Part shown: piece by piece, positions 63,038-64,000 of the stretch | Layout of the letters: every line of letters starts with the position of its first letter | Numbering within the stretch: the stretch's first letter is position 1 | NCBI GenBank assembly: GCA_013399875.1 | Contig: VXAZ01008167.1 | Span: 558,956-622,955 of the forward strand | DNA: 64,000 nt | Direction of reading: 5' to 3' | DNA from: Gymnorhina tibicen | Taxonomy: Eukaryota > Chordata > Aves > Passeriformes > Artamidae | Notes under the pieces: model-generated | Told to the model about the DNA's origin: nothing | The model's input: only the letters and a program-made list of their open reading frames with translations | Databases searched by the model: none | Position numbers and translations under genes: made by a program

Positions 63038-64000
63038 GTAAGTCTGATTTTTTAAAAAAGATTCTTTGAATGCTAAACAGTTAGTTGTGACTAACTGCCT
63101 TGAAGTATAGAACTGCCACTTATGGCTCAAACTGATGTGAGTGTTCTTAAAAACTTACTTAAATTGATATCTGTGTAGAAAAAAGCCAGTGTAATTACCT
63201 TGGTAGTTTTATTTAGACTCCCACAGCTCCTGCTGTGTTGGAATACAAATACCATGAAAACCACATCTTTTTTTTTGTAAGGTGGGCTTTTTCATTTGAA
63301 GGCCTTTCGCATTTACTTTCTTAATTGATAGGATCTTCTAAAAGGATTAGGTAAGCTGTTTTCATTTGTCACTTAAACAAATTGCCCCTGTTTCACAACT
63401 TAGGATGTGTTGCAACTCTAAGAAGACCTTTGCTTTACTCGTAGAACTATATTGTTGGAAAATGCTTACTGTACATGTTCTCAGGTTTACAGCTTCTGTG
63501 CACGCACTGTGTAACACTGCAGATTACTAAAATCTGTTTTTTTTAATTCACGTAATTTTTCAAGTGTTAAAATTTATGTTATTTGTGCTTAAATTACCAG
63601 GAAAGTTGGAGTGTAAACAGTTTGGTTATTTATGCAACACAACAAAATTATCTGCTTTTATTGCCCCACACATATAGCAGCCATTAAAATATCGCTCTGA
63701 TTACTGGTGCTGGGAAAGTTCATGGGCTCTGACACTATTTGTGTTGCTCTTCCCCTATCATGATAATGTTCTGAAATCATATTGTTCTGCTTGCTGTCCC
63801 TTGACCCCTGTACCTATTCCCTCCCATCGTGCATTTTGATTTCAACATAAACTGGTATCTCAGGAACTTCAGGAGTCATAGATTAATGATTTATACCATT
63901 GGAAAATTATATTCTGGGTGTTCTCCTGTAGCCCTCCTTGAGTTTTGGTTTTTTTTGGAGTCCTGTCCAAAACCCAGTGAAACTAGTGGAAAGAATTTTC
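63038..64000 (+). other. NSMCE2: NSMCE2 intron 4 (partial)
   Basis: Intronic sequence after the donor at 63038, running off the right edge. AT-rich with short T-runs. No further exon or repeat was recognised. Confidence 0.65.

Overview
The window is vertebrate nuclear DNA and almost certainly from a bird. It holds spliced genes with kilobase-scale introns, a CpG-island promoter, CR1 LINEs with the avian 3' tail, and short avian-type retroviral LTRs. There are no prokaryotic features. The LTR types suggest a songbird-like genome, but that is inferred from remembered repeat families and not proven.

Two genes are recognisable, arranged head to head as in the mammalian 8q24.13 neighbourhood. On the minus strand at the left edge is the first coding exon of WASHC5 (strumpellin, WASH complex), at 309-609 with its ATG at 492-494. 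The rest of WASHC5 lies off the left edge. On the plus strand, NSMCE2 (the MMS21 SUMO ligase of the SMC5/6 complex) occupies nearly all the remaining window. It has a likely non-coding exon 1 ending at 1815 and coding exons at 5252-5399, 29182-29288 and 62884-63037. Together these encode the first 131 residues. The SP-RING exons lie beyond the right edge. A CpG island at about 1240-2080 is the probable shared bidirectional promoter.

Everything else is intron. Intron 2 (about 23.8 kb) and intron 3 (about 33.6 kb) carry transposon relics:
- a probable antisense LTR at 9269-9525 and a longer LTR-like block at 20440-20955
- younger CR1 copies at 23678, 44872-46452, 50157 and 59927
- more diverged CR1 tails at 13631 and 40425, and a long old CR1 at 41870-43640
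- an ancient element with tRNA-like inverted ends at 48750-48985
- a MIR/CORE-SINE relic at 57780-57990

The clearest mobile-element event is a 305-bp solo LTR (45932-46236), with a perfect 6-bp target duplication, inserted into an internally deleted CR1.

Other notable structure includes a 34-bp tandem duplication that copies the 5' splice site of WASHC5 exon 2, and several further 27-35 bp tandem duplications. An intronic GC-rich island just after NSMCE2 exon 3 combines a CTCF-like motif, an 11-bp repeat and a 22/44-bp minisatellite ending at an unresolved N. I found no CRISPR, operon, tRNA or rRNA gene, and no convincing novel protein-coding system.
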